Assembly (NCBI GenBank): GCA_029783825.1
Contig: JAREIK010003428.1
Location: forward strand, 32,501 to 96,500
DNA length: 64,000 nucleotides
Direction: 5' to 3'
From: Sapria himalayana
Lineage: Eukaryota > Streptophyta > Magnoliopsida > Malpighiales > Rafflesiaceae
Shown: in pieces, positions 46,672-59,600 of the stretch
How the letters are laid out: every line of letters begins with the position of its first letter
How positions within the stretch are numbered: the stretch's first letter is position 1
The notes under the pieces: generated by a model
The model's input: only the letters and a program-made list of their open reading frames with translations
Told to the model about the DNA's origin: nothing
Database searches by the model: none
Program-made: the position numbers and the translations under genes

Positions 46672-47288
46672 GCATATATATAGACAGACAGATTGACAGA
46701 TAGATAGTTATTTAGATTTATAGATAAGTAGACAGATAGATTGATTGATTGAGAAAGAGATAGATATGCAAGTATATAGAAAGATAAATAGATAGATAGA
46801 CAGATAAAATGATTGATAGATAGATAAATAAAAATATTGCCAGATAGAACGATAGATAGATTGACATATAGATAGATAGACATATAGATAGATAACAAAT
46901 AGATAGCCAGATATATAGATAGTTAGATAGATAGATAGATAGAGATATACAAATTAATAGATAGTCAGATAGAGATATTGAAAGATAGAAATATAGTCAA
47001 ATTGATAGATAGATAGATAAATAGGTAGAAAGATTGACATACAGATAGACAGATAGATAGATAAATAGATAGTGAGATAGATAAACAGATAGAAAGATAG
47101 ACAAATATATAGATAGACATTTCAACAAATCTATAGATAGATAGATAGACATGTAGACAGATAGATAATTAGTTAGTTAGACAGTTAGGCAGATAGGCAC
47201 ATTGGTAGTTAGATAAATAGACCGATAAATAGAAAGATAGATAGAAAGATAGATAGAAAGGTAGATGAATAGACAGATAGACATATAT
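46362..47288 (-). repeat. 0.93-kb GATA array between two CACTA termini
   Basis: Imperfect GATA/GACA repeats on the + strand, opposite in orientation to the 25950-37345 array. It begins directly after the terminus at 46361 (TAATG then TAGAAAGATAGG) and ends directly before CATTACAAAAAAAG at 47289. Confidence 0.9.
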
Positions 47289-47779
47289 CATTACAAAAAA
47301 AGCCAAAATAACTAGGGATATTTTCCTAGTTATAATAATAAATTCTATCGTTAAAATAGAATAGCAATGGATTTATGACGTAAATTTTCCAAAGCTAAAT
47401 TGCTCATCACAAAATATTAATGGAAAAAAAATTTTCCTAGCAAATTTTTGAATTACAGAAATCCCTAGCTAATTATATTTTTTTCCCTTAATATTTTGAT
47501 CATAATTAAGAGTAGTAATCAATATTTTTCTCCTGAATAGATATAGAAAATTCTCTATCTAAATTAGCGAGAGAAAAATCCCTAGCTATTTTCATTCCTA
47601 ATCTATTTTCACAATTTAATTTTTTACAAAAATTCGATTACATATTTTTAAATATTTATATTAAATTGAATAAAAACATATACTATAACCCATTTTTTAT
47701 AATTAACAAAAAGTAAAAGAAATTTAGAAATTATTCCCATACAATAGTTACATAGTTAAAACAAAAAGATTACATAAGT

Positions 47780-49669
47780 ATATAATCATTTAAAAGTAAA
47801 TCATCATCTTCATAATTAGCTAGTGCATTTGTGCTTGCTTCTCCTGCATGGTTTCTCTGCTAAAAGTTAGTATGATATCTGCTACGTCACGGCCATTAAC
47901 TATGACTCTATATAAGACATCTGCTTTTGCATTGCATTCTTAACTTCTTTCATCTCATCATTCACTTCTTTTATTTCCTGCATTTTATTTTTCAAAATAG
48001 TATCTACTGATCCTTCTCTTTAATTTCTTTCTCCATAAATACAAATCATTCATTTGTTTCTATTTCTAGCTATTTGATTGCCTCTTCCACTAGTGTTATG
48101 ATAGAGGAACTAGAAACATGACCTCTAGAAAAAAAATTTACTTTCTTCGAGCTGATGCTTTACACTCATTGCTTCTTCTGACCTTTTTGGTCTCCAAATA
48201 AAAAAAGATAATAGTTACATGGTTGAAGTCCCATAGAACTTTCAATTGACTGAGAAGTAGCTATCACACATTCCTCCATCAGGTCCTATAATAAAATAGA
48301 ATAAAATATTGTGCTAGATTTAAATAAAATAAATCAAATATCTTTCATTCCACACAACTTTTAAAATTTACCGTAGTATTCTAAAAGTTTATTAATATAA
48401 CACATTCTTATAGCAATCATATGAGACATGTTGCCAACAAAATGCCAATCCACTTCTTCACATGCATCTTCCTGAAAATCACATAAAAATTAGGATATTG
48501 GCCCAATTATCCAGCTCAATGTTTGTATTTTATTATGTCAAAAAATAACATATGTTAGAAAACTTTAGCTAAAATTGTAAAACCATGCAAAGATAAAATT
48601 ATTTGGACTATTAGGTTAACTACTAAATATATAAATTTTAAAGTTATAAATTGTACCCAATCTCGAGCATACCCAATGCATTACTTTGATCCTCTTGGGT
48701 GGCGAGACATTCATGTACCTGGTCTAGCTACCTCAATCCATCAATTTTTGCTAGCTATCTTTGATTTTTTTCTTCACTTCTAGTTCCTTCCAATACTTAA
48801 GCTACCCGGGCCACTCATCCTCAGGTATAAAATCAGGCCTAACTTTTAGAAGTTTGAATTTATGAACAAAATCTAAATACCATTCAGCAATTTTGCTCTC
48901 TCACAATGACTTTATCTGTCTATCAAATTGGAGTGCCCATGTACACTAATTTTATATATAGAAAATTCACAAAAAAAACTATATTAATAAAAAGGACATA
49001 ATTTTTTTATGCTTGAATAATAACCTACATAATAGTTAACTAATTAGATAATTAATTTTCAATGCTTTGTTTCTTTGTTTTTACCTGAAAACCATAAAAG
49101 TTAGTCTCTTTTGTTGATTCAGAAACTTTTTCCCACTATAATGCTTTGGAATCAACCATTTTATTGAAATACTTTGTAATTATAGCCAAGCACTTGTGAG
49201 ATGGAATTAAACTATAAAAATAAATAATTAACATTAAAAGTAAGCAATTATAACTATATATAAAAACAATACCACTAAAAGTGACATCATAATATTTATA
49301 TTAAAATAGTTTTTACATTTTTTATACCTCCCATCCATAATTTCTATTACTAACTTAGCACTGCCTGCAGATGAAGCCACAACATTTAATGATGTTGATG
49401 GTGCTATAAATTAGAGAACAACTGATGGTGTAAAAATGTGGTGTAGAAGATGGTGATGGATTAGAAGTGTGTGCAGGAGGGACAATGGGTGGTGGCCTTA
49501 TATTTGATAAATGTGATGGTAAAGGTGTCAATGATGGTGATGTTGAAGTCTAGATAGGGTGGGTATGAGATGGTACTGGTTATACAAAAATACGTAAACT
49601 ACTAGATGAATCACGTCCATGTATGGATCCACGTCCACCTCAACCAAGCCCAAGTCCTTTATACGGCAT
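47780..49669 (-). pseudogene. CACTA second gene (TNPA-like), element D
   Basis: The start at 49669 reads MPYKGLGLG, stop, GGRGSIHGRDSSSSLR, comparable to MARGQGRGSSLQGR in E. A Pro/Ser-rich stretch follows (IRPPPIVPPAHTSNPSPSST), then YFNKMVDSKAL, SESTKETNFYGFQ (about 49090-49170) and FVHKFKLLKVRPDFIPEDEW (about 48820-48880). C-terminal charged helices (LVEEAIK, LEIETNE, MEKEIKEKDQ; 48110-47960) match the tail kept in element A. Exons are separated by AT-rich introns and interrupted by many stops. Likely subterminal-DNA-binding partner of TNP2. Confidence 0.6.
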
Positions 49670-49835
49670 CTACTATACAAAAAGGAAAAACAATGAACAA
49701 ATAATAGAGATATAATGAAAACATAAATTGATATTGTATGACGAATAACCATGCATTTTAGAATAACACACACCAATGGATTCTGACAAAATATATAAAG
49801 TCTTTGAAATTATAATATTCTAATAAAATAATAAC

Positions 49836-52800
49836 AATTTAATTATCGGAATCACAATCACCTTCTTATGGATCTTTTGACATTTCATCTGATTCTGATG
49901 GAAGTTCCAACTCATCTTCAGATATAAAATGATCATCTTCAAAATCTATTAGGCCACCATTTGAGTCACATAAGTTTTCTGGAACTTCATCTACATGCAC
50001 AGGCTCAATATTAATTATGTCATCTTCTTGAAATGTCGATGCAATAGCTAAGTTTGCACTTCTTTGTTGAGATGTTGATACTTCAAAATTTGATCGAGCT
50101 TTGATTTTTCAAATAGCCCACTAGTCACTCTTATCATGAGATAAACTCAAATATGTATAATAATATAATTGAGTGGCTTGAACTACCATAATAAATGGCT
50201 CATATCAATTAAATCTACATTTATGGATAACAACCACTAGCTTATAATCTGAATGAATCTTTGTACCAACATTTCGTGTAGGATCAAACCACTCACATTT
50301 TACTTATACAATCCTATTATTTTGGAGTCCAGGATACTTCAACTCAATAACTTCTGCTAGTTGACCATAATAATCAATCTCACTTACACTATAACTTGAG
50401 CCTTTAATGCATACACCACTGTTCATAGTTTCTTTAGAAGAAGAATGCCCTATTTTGTGAAATTTATATTCATTGACAAAATACCTAGGATGGGATGTCA
50501 CATATCAAAATGGGCCTTTACTTAGATTCTGTATGAATATGTTGGAATCTCCATTTTAATGATCATTTGTATATTGCATACATTCAATAAATGATGTTAA
50601 AAAAATAAGATACTAATAAATCAAATTATTCAAAAAATTAAGGCTTAATAATTCTCACATAGTTCTTGAACAAATTCGCAAATTCTATTCTAGCATAGAA
50701 TCGACCTTACGGTTAGGAATGGATGGTTGCCTTTATTTTAACTACTCAATATAAACACTGCACAAATATAGATAGAGGGAGAATAATGGATTTTAATTTT
50801 TAATTATTACTATTCAAGACAAAATTATCTTATGATTAAACCTTCAATCATTTTGGGTATACATACTCAATATATGCTGCAACCTCCTCACAATTAAGTA
50901 AAAGGTAGCCATGAGTTTCTTTGTACTATTCATCTATCATACATCTTTTCTTTGCTCTTCCAAATGCTTTTCTAGGGTGCTTGAAGATAGATAACTTGTC
51001 ATCAGATTCAAATTCTTCTACCAGCACATGACCTTTATCATTCTAAGGCATATTTATATTCTTTGTTTGATATGGTCCTCAAAAGAATAAGAACAAAAAA
51101 TGATGTTTTTCTACATAATATGCATTACAAATTGAACCTTCAACTTTTGGCATGTTTCTAACATTCTATTTAAACTTACGAAAATACCTACAACCATTTT
51201 GTTATATTTCAATAAAATCAAATTACAATATTAATTTATGCTTGAAATAATAAAATACAATTACATATATTTATTTACCTCTCAAAAGGATACATACACT
51301 TGTATTACATTAGCCTAGCTATTCTTGCTTCATAAGCCAAATGGTCCGGAAAATGCACCATTGAGTCAAAAAAGCTCAGTAGGAATATTCTTTCAAGCTA
51401 ATGAGATATATGTCATTCTCTAGTCTCACAATGTCATCTATTTTGTTTGTAGTTGTGATTAGCTATTTGAAGAACAAACTAAGTTCTATAAGGACCATCC
51501 AAACACATAGAAAAAGTATTTAACGGAAAACATTTGATATTAATCTCTACATAAATACATGATAATCTTGACTTTTCATTACAAATAACCTAAGCTTCTT
51601 CATATCCACAAATCTGCCAATATTTGACACATATTCCATCATGGAATTTAAAAATGTTGACCCATTCACACAATATCTGTCTTGCCTTTTTATCAAGTCT
51701 GTAACAAGCTTTAATGTATTTTTTTTGCAGCCTCATTCCATTTCAATTCAGGACATTGATAGAAATTATTTAACTCTTGTCTTGATTTTTTAGTGTCCTT
51801 TTTGTTCATCTATATTTACGCAGGGTTGAAAACATTGTAAAACATATTTTTTTCAATATGTAATACATCCAAGTTATGACAAATTAAATTAGACATTTAA
51901 TATGGCAAGTCCCAAAAAAATACTATGTTTTCTCCAGCCAAATAATTTTCATATTGGTCCATTAGTTCTAGTAGCATCAATTTCAGTTACTTTTTTTTAG
52001 ACCCAAACTCTGAATCTTTGTCAAGATATCATCTCCTAAATGAATAGCTAGTGGAACTGTCGTCACTATTTTATTTTTTTGAAATGTAGTTCTATTTCTA
52101 CATAATGGAAGATTTGTAGGTAGAAACTTACGATGGTTTTAAAACCATGACTCTTTACCACTGAATTTGAAAGTGAAAGCTTCAGACTTATCAATACAAT
52201 ACGGGCATGCTAACCATCCTATAGTACTCCAACCAGATAATATTGAATATGCAGAAAAATCACTTACCGTCAACATAAGGGCTGCATGTATAATTACACT
52301 TTCTCTTCTTTGAGATGTCATATTTATTCATGCCACTATCCCACAAATGAATTAAATCTGCTACAAGAGACTGTAAGAAAACATCCATATTGTATTTTGG
52401 ATTTTTTGGCCATGTAACCAATATTGACAAAACCATATATTGCTCCTTCATACACAACCATGGAGGCAAATTCTAAGGTATCACTATCATTGGCCATGTA
52501 GAATACTATTTTCTAGATTGATCAAATGGTTGAAAACCATCAGTGTAAAGACCCAATCTCACATTTCAACTTTCAGCAAGTGAATTTGATGGATGACATA
52601 TTACCCCTTGTTCAGTTTCATACTAAGAATGCCACCTCATATCATTTGCTGTAGTATTTGATGCATATAGTCTCTGCAATCTAGGAATTAAAGAGAAGTA
52701 ATACATATTCTTAAATGCAACATTCATCTTCTTTCTCATTTTTGTAATACGAGGAGCCTTCTTTAACCGAGGATGATTTCAAAACTTAGATCTAATTAAA

Positions 52801-53500
52801 TCACTATCACCATCCCAATATAACATACATCCATTAAAACAAGAATCAAATTTTTTACTGGTAGAACCATGCCTCGCAATAACTTCTTGGTACTGTAAAA
52901 GTTGTTTGTGACCAAATTATTATCCAAAACAATTTCTTTCATTAGTTCTATCACCTGATCAAATAATTTCTCAGACATATGATCTTTTGACTTCATGCTC
53001 ATAAGTCGAGCTACTAGTGACAATTATGAATGTGTTTTATAATTAGGCCACACCCCATTATCTGCAGCATTAAGCATATCATAAAATTTCTGATCTTTAG
53101 GATAATGTGGTTCATCCATGTAATCCATATTGAAGTTAACACCCGTAGCTTCCATGACCATTCTATGGTATATGTTTGATGCTTCTTCACTACATACATA
53201 TGATTCAATACCCTCATTTTGGTCAATGTTGACGGCCATTGTACTATTTCCTTGATATATCCAAACAAAAATATTTGGTACAAAACCAAATTTAGCCACA
53301 TCGTATCTAATAGTGTTTACATCATGAAAAGACATATTGAGACACTTGTGGGTATTATATGGACACTTAATTTTATCTCTGTCTTTCCATCTCAATTTAC
53401 TACAAGCAAAGTTGATGAAAGTTTCTAGCACACTCAAAATATCTTTATTCAAAATTCCATTCATAAAACTTTTGTACATCCACTGACAATCTGAACTCAT
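49836..53500 (-). pseudogene. CACTA TNP2 transposase with DUF4218 and DUF4216, element D
   Basis: The start at 53500 gives MSSDCQWMYKSFMNGILNKD, with Trp-7 intact. The order is: Transpos_assoc (residues 1-85; CPYNTHKC), NIDQNEGIESYVC, TNP2 (MSLVARLMSMKSKDHMSEKL at 53023; RLGLYTDGFQPFD; LPPWLCMKEQYMVLSIL near 52460; SGWSTIGWLACPYC near 52210). DUF4218 follows (HLAYEARIA, intron 51188-51278, then FGRAKKRCMIDE and THGYLLLNCEEVAAYIEYV). DUF4216 (SHPRYFVNEYKFHKIG; NSGVCIKGSSYSVSEIDYYG, then QLAEVIELKYPGLQNNRIV at 50501-50304) precedes an acidic tail rich in Asp/Glu (50110-49860). The 158-codon first stretch is open, but frameshifts at about 53024 and beyond and several TAG codons destroy it. About the full family length. 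Confidence 0.85.
51188..51278 (-). other. Intron inside the DUF4218 region (element D)
   Basis: On the reverse strand CCTTTTGAGAG is followed by GTAAATAA; the acceptor TGGTTGTAG precedes GTATTTTC. It is 91 bp long, like the element A intron, and at the same codon. Confidence 0.8.
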
Positions 53501-53660
53501 TTTGCTCTATTATATTTACAGAGAATTAAGCTCAATTTATAATTCTAAATGAAACATACATTGACTTCAAATAATACTATTAATTAAATAAAATCACTTA
53601 CATATGAATATGCAAAGGCAAAATATCATGAATATCTAGGCAATGTGTTTGTAGAATCTA

Positions 53661-56260
53661 CATGAAGAAATAGAGAATTTATTAGCATGCTAAAGTTGAA
53701 AAGATATCACAATATTGCTAGATGAAGAGAGCATGTCTCTTCTAGTGCACCAATCAAAGCCACACAAAAAAGCAAGAATTATGATAACACAAGAACCAAG
53801 TGAAAGGACAAAAAAGGGAAGCAAAAAAAAGCAATTATAAGTTTGAAGGAGTAAGCTTCTCACTTCTCAATGAAGATCAAAGATCAAAATTTCAACTGTG
53901 ATTCAACTCAATCTTTGAATATAAAAATAAATAGAAAAGACAAAATAAAAGGAATGAAGATCCAATTCCAAAATTTTTTTGCAAATGAATTAATGAAGAA
54001 TTTAGACATGAAAAATAAAAGGTTTGGACAAGAAAACATATTATACAAAGTATTAAACTAGAAAACATAGATGTGAAGTAGCTTGCAATTTTAGATTCTT
54101 AGCATTACAAATATGAACTAATTAAAGATACCAATAATTAGAGACAATAACATTAACATTTTGTCGAAAACTACAATCAAAAGATAGTTTGCTAAAGAAA
54201 ACTGATTAAGATAAGAAGAATGAGAATTAAGCAAAACTAGTTGACTAAAGAGCTCTTAGCAATTCTATCACATCCTACTTAAAGTTTACTAACAAGATAG
54301 AGATTAGAAATGGATGAATATAATCTAGTAAAACTAAAGATTAATTTTAAAGAGACGCATGACTTAAACACCAAGATTTAAGGCCAAAGATATGCATAAA
54401 TAAATTGTTAATTGATGTAGCAGCCTAAGAACACACAATTTTAGGAACTAAATAACTGCCAAAAAATAGTAGTGCAAAAGAACTTAATCCTAATTTTTTA
54501 GTAATTTACTTAAATATTATATACATACACATCAATTCAAACTTAAACGATACGAAGGATATCAACTTATTAATTTAACAAAAATTATAGATATGATCAT
54601 CACTTATATACTTTTGCCGATTAGATATTTAACTAAGAAATTAATTTTTTGTATTGAAAAGCCTAATTTCATTTTTTATGATGGTTATTAGCTCACATAA
54701 TATGTTATTTTCATTTTAATCTATTATGAGAAGAATGAACACATAAAAGTATTATTTTATCAAAGAAAATATTAAAAATAAAGCAACATTTCGGCAAGAG
54801 TAGGCAGAGAAGGATATTTTTCACAATGCCCAAATAATCCACGAGAAAATCAACCAAATGGCCACATCACTTTTTTAAAAAGATTCTAAAATAGGTTAAT
54901 TAATTTTATCAAATAATAACATGGCTATAATTGCATAAAATTTATAAAATAATTTAATATACTAATATTATAATTTTACACCAAAACAAAATGTTGCAAA
55001 TATATATATGACAAAAAATACAATGATACACATAAATACAAACAAAAAACTATACATGCATATGTGTGTGTGTGTGTGTGTATCATATATCAAGAGTATC
55101 ATCAATTGCACACAAAAATTTATTAACAAATGCTAAATCTAAAATAACTGAAAAGAAAAAAATAAAAAAAAAACATATCCTATATTAAGAGTATCATATA
55201 TCAAGAGTATCATATTTTGCATTAATGATGATTTTTGATTTTTGTATTTCATTAATTTTTTATTGCTAAATATTGAATTTAACAAAAAAATATACTACTA
55301 GAATAACATTAAATCTAAAATATCACACCAATATTAAAGATATTTTTTCATATGGAGATTTAAATCCAATAAACAAATTTTTATTAAAAAACTTTACTTT
55401 GATATATCAATTCTTAGTAATAATCTCAGAATCAACATTAGATCATAGTCAAAATTTTGAAAGTCATTATTAAATGATGTGGTTCATCTTGTTTGATTTT
55501 TTTTTTCATTTAGTTGTACAATATTATTTTTGATAATTTTTAATTTTTTGCATGTGTGACAAATAAATTGGGAAGTTTTTTGTGTACATAAGTATTTTAG
55601 TATACATGTTTCATTGTAAACAATAAATAATGTGCATGTACAGCAAACATAGACTATACTAAATAAGCAACTTCACATGCATCCCATATCTACTACTTTT
55701 GATATATATATACTAAATGCACATTTTTAAAAAATAGAAGGGTATACACGATTACAAATCAAATTATCTATCATATTACTCATGTTAACATTGTATAATG
55801 ATGGAATAATTACTTATTATAAATGTATACACGAAATAAGTGACCATGCATGGCTAGTGTGCTTTGATAATGCACGGTATCTAATAAAATACTTTGAAAG
55901 ATAACTATACAATGTTTGTTCCCCCGCTTACAATAGTCTCAGTTGAGTTCTTAGTCTTTTACACCCCTCCCCCCCATTTCTCCATCAAGTGTACTTTGAT
56001 TCTACTAGTCAATATTGGATAGATATAATAAAGACTTAGTGTAGTCAATTTTTTTAATAGTACTATTAAACAAAAATTAATATCATGCCAATTAAATTAA
56101 TTAAAGCATCTATAATCTTAACAGAATTGAATTACTATGTAATTTATTGGGTACCTAATTAATGACCAAAAAATATGATTTATTAAGAAAAAAAAACTAT
56201 TCTTCTTAACAAAATAAAATTACTATGTAATTTCTTCATCCTCCTTTACTATTCTCTTCG
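53661..56260. other. AT-rich DNA, no feature
   Basis: No gene, terminus or LTR recognised. It contains a (TG)n tract at about 55062-55081, a duplicated AAGAGTATCAT motif (55090, 55186, 55201) and a C-rich tract near 55960-55977. Confidence 0.5.
55062..55081. repeat. TG microsatellite
   Basis: A pure (TG)n run of about 20 bases. Confidence 0.9.
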
Positions 56261-56344
56261 AATTTTAGAGCTAGCACACTTTCTATTGATTTGAAATCCA
56301 TTAAACATTAAAAAAAGAATCATTAAAATAAAAAAAGTTCACAC
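56261..56344 (+). repeat. Direct repeat outside the 5' LTR (copy 1)
   Basis: AATTTTAGAGCTAGCACACT to AAAAAGTTCACAC lies just before the 5' LTR. A second copy with only a few changes and one short gap lies just after the 3' LTR (60942-61020). At about 80 bp it is far too long for a retrotransposon target duplication. Confidence 0.85.
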
Positions 56345-56609
56345 TATTATGAACAATATTATGGATGTCCATAAATGCTCCATTAATCTCATGACTATTA
56401 AAATTATTATGACTATTATTATTCATATATTAATGTATATTAATTAGCATGGATTAATATGTATTCATAGTTACTTTTAATATGTATTCATTTATTAAAC
56501 CCTAAAAATAGGGAGCCTTTGTATGAGTCACAATATACTTGAAGGAATAAGAAATCTCTCCCCTATTTCTCCTATATCTCTCGATCTCTTATCCTTCAAT
56601 TTAATAACA
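56345..56609 (+). repeat. 5' LTR of the Ty1-copia element
   Basis: It starts TATTATGAACAATATTATGG (the expected TG start is changed to TA in both LTRs) and ends TTTAATAACA. It contains AACCCTAAAAATAGGGAGCC and TCTCTCCCCTATTTCTCC, also present in the 3' LTR. Confidence 0.85.
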
Positions 56610-56627
56610 CATTATCAGAATGAAGCT
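56610..56627 (+). promoter_or_regulatory. Degenerate initiator-Met primer-binding site
   Basis: CATTATCAGAATGAAGC, directly after the LTR end ...ACA, resembles TGGTATCAGAGC with changes. Confidence 0.5.
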
Positions 56628-56659
56628 CCATTGGATTTTCAAGAGTTATATTTAAAAAT

Positions 56660-59600
56660 ATAGAAACTCATTTGGTGGGATCCTCAATTGGTGATAATGA
56701 TATATGTCTCACAGATAGTGCATTAACACATACTATACTTAAAGATATATATTTTTTCCTTTTTCATAATGCAAGGATTAGATATAAATACAATATTGGA
56801 TAGTGAAAAATTGATTGAGGGCTTTAGAAAAGCTAATATATTGTTACTCGGAGGAACAAAATTCATATTGATGATGCATTATATTTTACAAAGTCTCAAA
56901 AAAATTTATTGAGTTTTAAAGACATTTGACGAAATAGATATCATATTTAGACTACGAATAAAGATAACACTGAGTATTTATATATTACTAATTTTGTCTC
57001 AGGTAAAAAAAATATATTGAAAAAATTTCCCATTTTTTTTCTGGTTTGTACTACACAAACATAAGCACAAATGAGACACATGTCATATTAAACCTAAAGT
57101 TTACTAATGAAAATAATTTTATTGTTTGGCATGACTGATTGGGACATCCTATGTCTATAATGATAGAGTGAATCAATAAAAATTCAAGTGGGTATTTAAT
57201 GAAAAATCAAAATGTTTTTTATCCAATGAGTTTTCAAGTGCAGCTTATTCTCAAGAGAAGTTAATTATAAGGCATTCATCAACAAAAATAAGGACATAAC
57301 ACCTTGCATTTTTGCAACGTATACAAGGCGATATATGTGGGCCTATTTATCCACCATGTGAACCATTTTGATTTTTTATGATTCTGATTGATACATAAAT
57401 GAGATGGTCACATGTCTGTTTATTATCAACACATAACAGAGCATTTGCTAGATGATTTGCTCAAATAATTTGGTTATGGGCTCATTTTCTAGATTTTCTG
57501 ATTAAGTCAATTCATCTTGATAATTCTGGAGAATTTACTTTCCAAGCTTTTCTGATTAGCATATGTTCATACACAAAATGGTCTTGAAGAATCATTTATT
57601 AAATGCTTTCAATTAATTACAAGGCCATTACTAATAAGGATGAAGCTCCCAACTTCTGCTTGGGGCCATGCTATTTTGTATGCTGTAGTACTGATTCATA
57701 TTAGACCAATAAATTATCATGAGCTCTTTCCTTTTCAATTAGTTTTTGTCGAGAACCAAATATTTTCCATCTAAGGATTTTTGGGTGTGTGGTATATGTT
57801 CTGATTACTCCACCACAACGCACTAAGATGATCCCAAAAAAAGAGTGGGAATACATATTGGATAAGAATCCCCATCGATAATCAAATATTTAGAGCCAAC
57901 AACTTGAAATATAATTATGGCTCATTTTTTTGTTTGTCATTTTGATAAGTCAGATTTTCCAACTTTAAAGAAAGAAAATAAATAGTTATAAAAAGCTATT
58001 AGTTAGAATCAATTATTGTTGTCTCATCTTGACCCTCGCACAAAGGAATGTGAACTAGAAGTTCAAAATATTATTCATTTGCAAAATTTAGCAAATTAAT
58101 TGCCAGATGTATTTACTAATCCTTAGAGAGTATGTATATGTTACATGCCAACTGCTAATGCTCCAATTAGAATTGAAGTCCCGGTAGGACAATCTATTGC
58201 TAATGAACCTAAAGCATCAGTGAAAATGTGGTCAACAAGTTGATTCCTAAGTTAAAAATCTTCGGAAAAGAAAATGATCAAAGAATCATGTTGAGGAATT
58301 GATAGCTCTAGAAGAGTCCTCAATTGTAATTCCAGAAAAAATTCAGGTACCTGAAACTTTTGACAATCAAGAGATCTTGATAAATTATGTCACAACTGGC
58401 CAAAGGTGGAATTAGAATATAATTGTTGTCGATGAAATATTTGCTTATAATATGGCACTCAACATTATTAATGATAATAAGAACCGTGAGCCAAATTCTA
58501 TCAAGGAATATAGACAGAGAGATGATTGACAAAAATGGAAAGATGTAATTGAAGTAGAATTGAATTCTCTTTCAAAACACCAAAATTTTGATTCTATCGT
58601 ACATACACATGATGGTGTCAAACATGTAGGATACAAATGAGTATTTGTATGAAAATGAGGTGCGCCAATTAAAATTGTCAAATATAAGGCATGATTAGTT
58701 GGACAAGGATTCTCTCAAAGATATGACATTGATTATGAAGAGAAGTATTACTCTATAGTGGATGTAGTTATGGTTTATTTATAATGACCACTTAACAGTG
58801 ACATTTACATGAAAACCCTAGAAGAATTAAAATTGCTTGCAACACTTAATTCAAGTCCTCGAGGACTTAACTAGATAAACTTATGTAGATCTTTATATGG
58901 GTTGAAGCAATCTAGATGCATGTGATATAATTGTCTTAGTGAATATTTATTATGAAAAGGGTATAAGAATGATCCACTTTTCTCATGTGTATTTATTAAA
59001 AATCTAGATCTGAGTTTGTTATAATTATAGTTTATGTTGATGACTTGATTATTATTGGAACTATGAATGACCTTTCAAAAGCAATTAACAACTTAAAGAA
59101 AGAATTTGAGATGAAAAATCTCGAAAAAACAAAAAAAATTGCCTTGGTTTGGAGATTGAATACTTAGAGAAAAGAATTTTTGTTCATCAATCAGCTTATA
59201 TATTAAATGTGTTAAAACAATTCTTTAATGATAATGCCCATCCATTGAGCACTTCAATGGTTGTAAGGTCATTAGATGTGAATAAATATCCTTTTCGACC
59301 TCGGATGGACGATGAAGAGCTTCTTGGTCCTAAATACCATATCTTAGTGTTAATGGTGCACTAATGTACCTTGCAAGTCACACACGACCTGATATACCAT
59401 TTTTTGTAAATTTGTTAGCAAGATATAGTTCTTGTCCAACAAAAAGATATTGGAATGGAGTTATGCTATATATGTAATTTATTTTTACTTAATAATCTAT
59501 TTTTAATATTTTCTTGTAAGTGCATGAAAGGAAATATTAAAAGCCCAGAGATGTAGCAGTAGCATAATAACGGAGGTCCCACTGTCCGGTTAGCAGGCCG

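Larger units (their letters stand above)
47289..53660 (-). mobile_element. CACTA element D, most complete copy (left end not found)
   Basis: The terminus CATTACAAAAAAAGCC at 47289 is followed by TAACTAGGGATATTTTCCTAG and related subterminal motifs to about 47600. Further in on the reverse strand lie gene 2 (49669 to about 47780) and gene 1 (53500 to about 49836). Gene 2 follows gene 1, as in element E. The arm is much shorter than in A and the composite and lacks the triplet island. The far terminus is not seen up to 56260. Confidence 0.75.

Noticed and set aside
46320..46898. Reverse-strand Tyr-Leu-Ser-Ile open frames
   Set aside because: The same artefact from the GATA array on the opposite strand.
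49528..49776. 82-codon reverse-strand frame as an independent gene
   Set aside because: It overlaps the start of element D gene 2 in a different frame from the one conserved with element E (GGRGSIHGRDSS).
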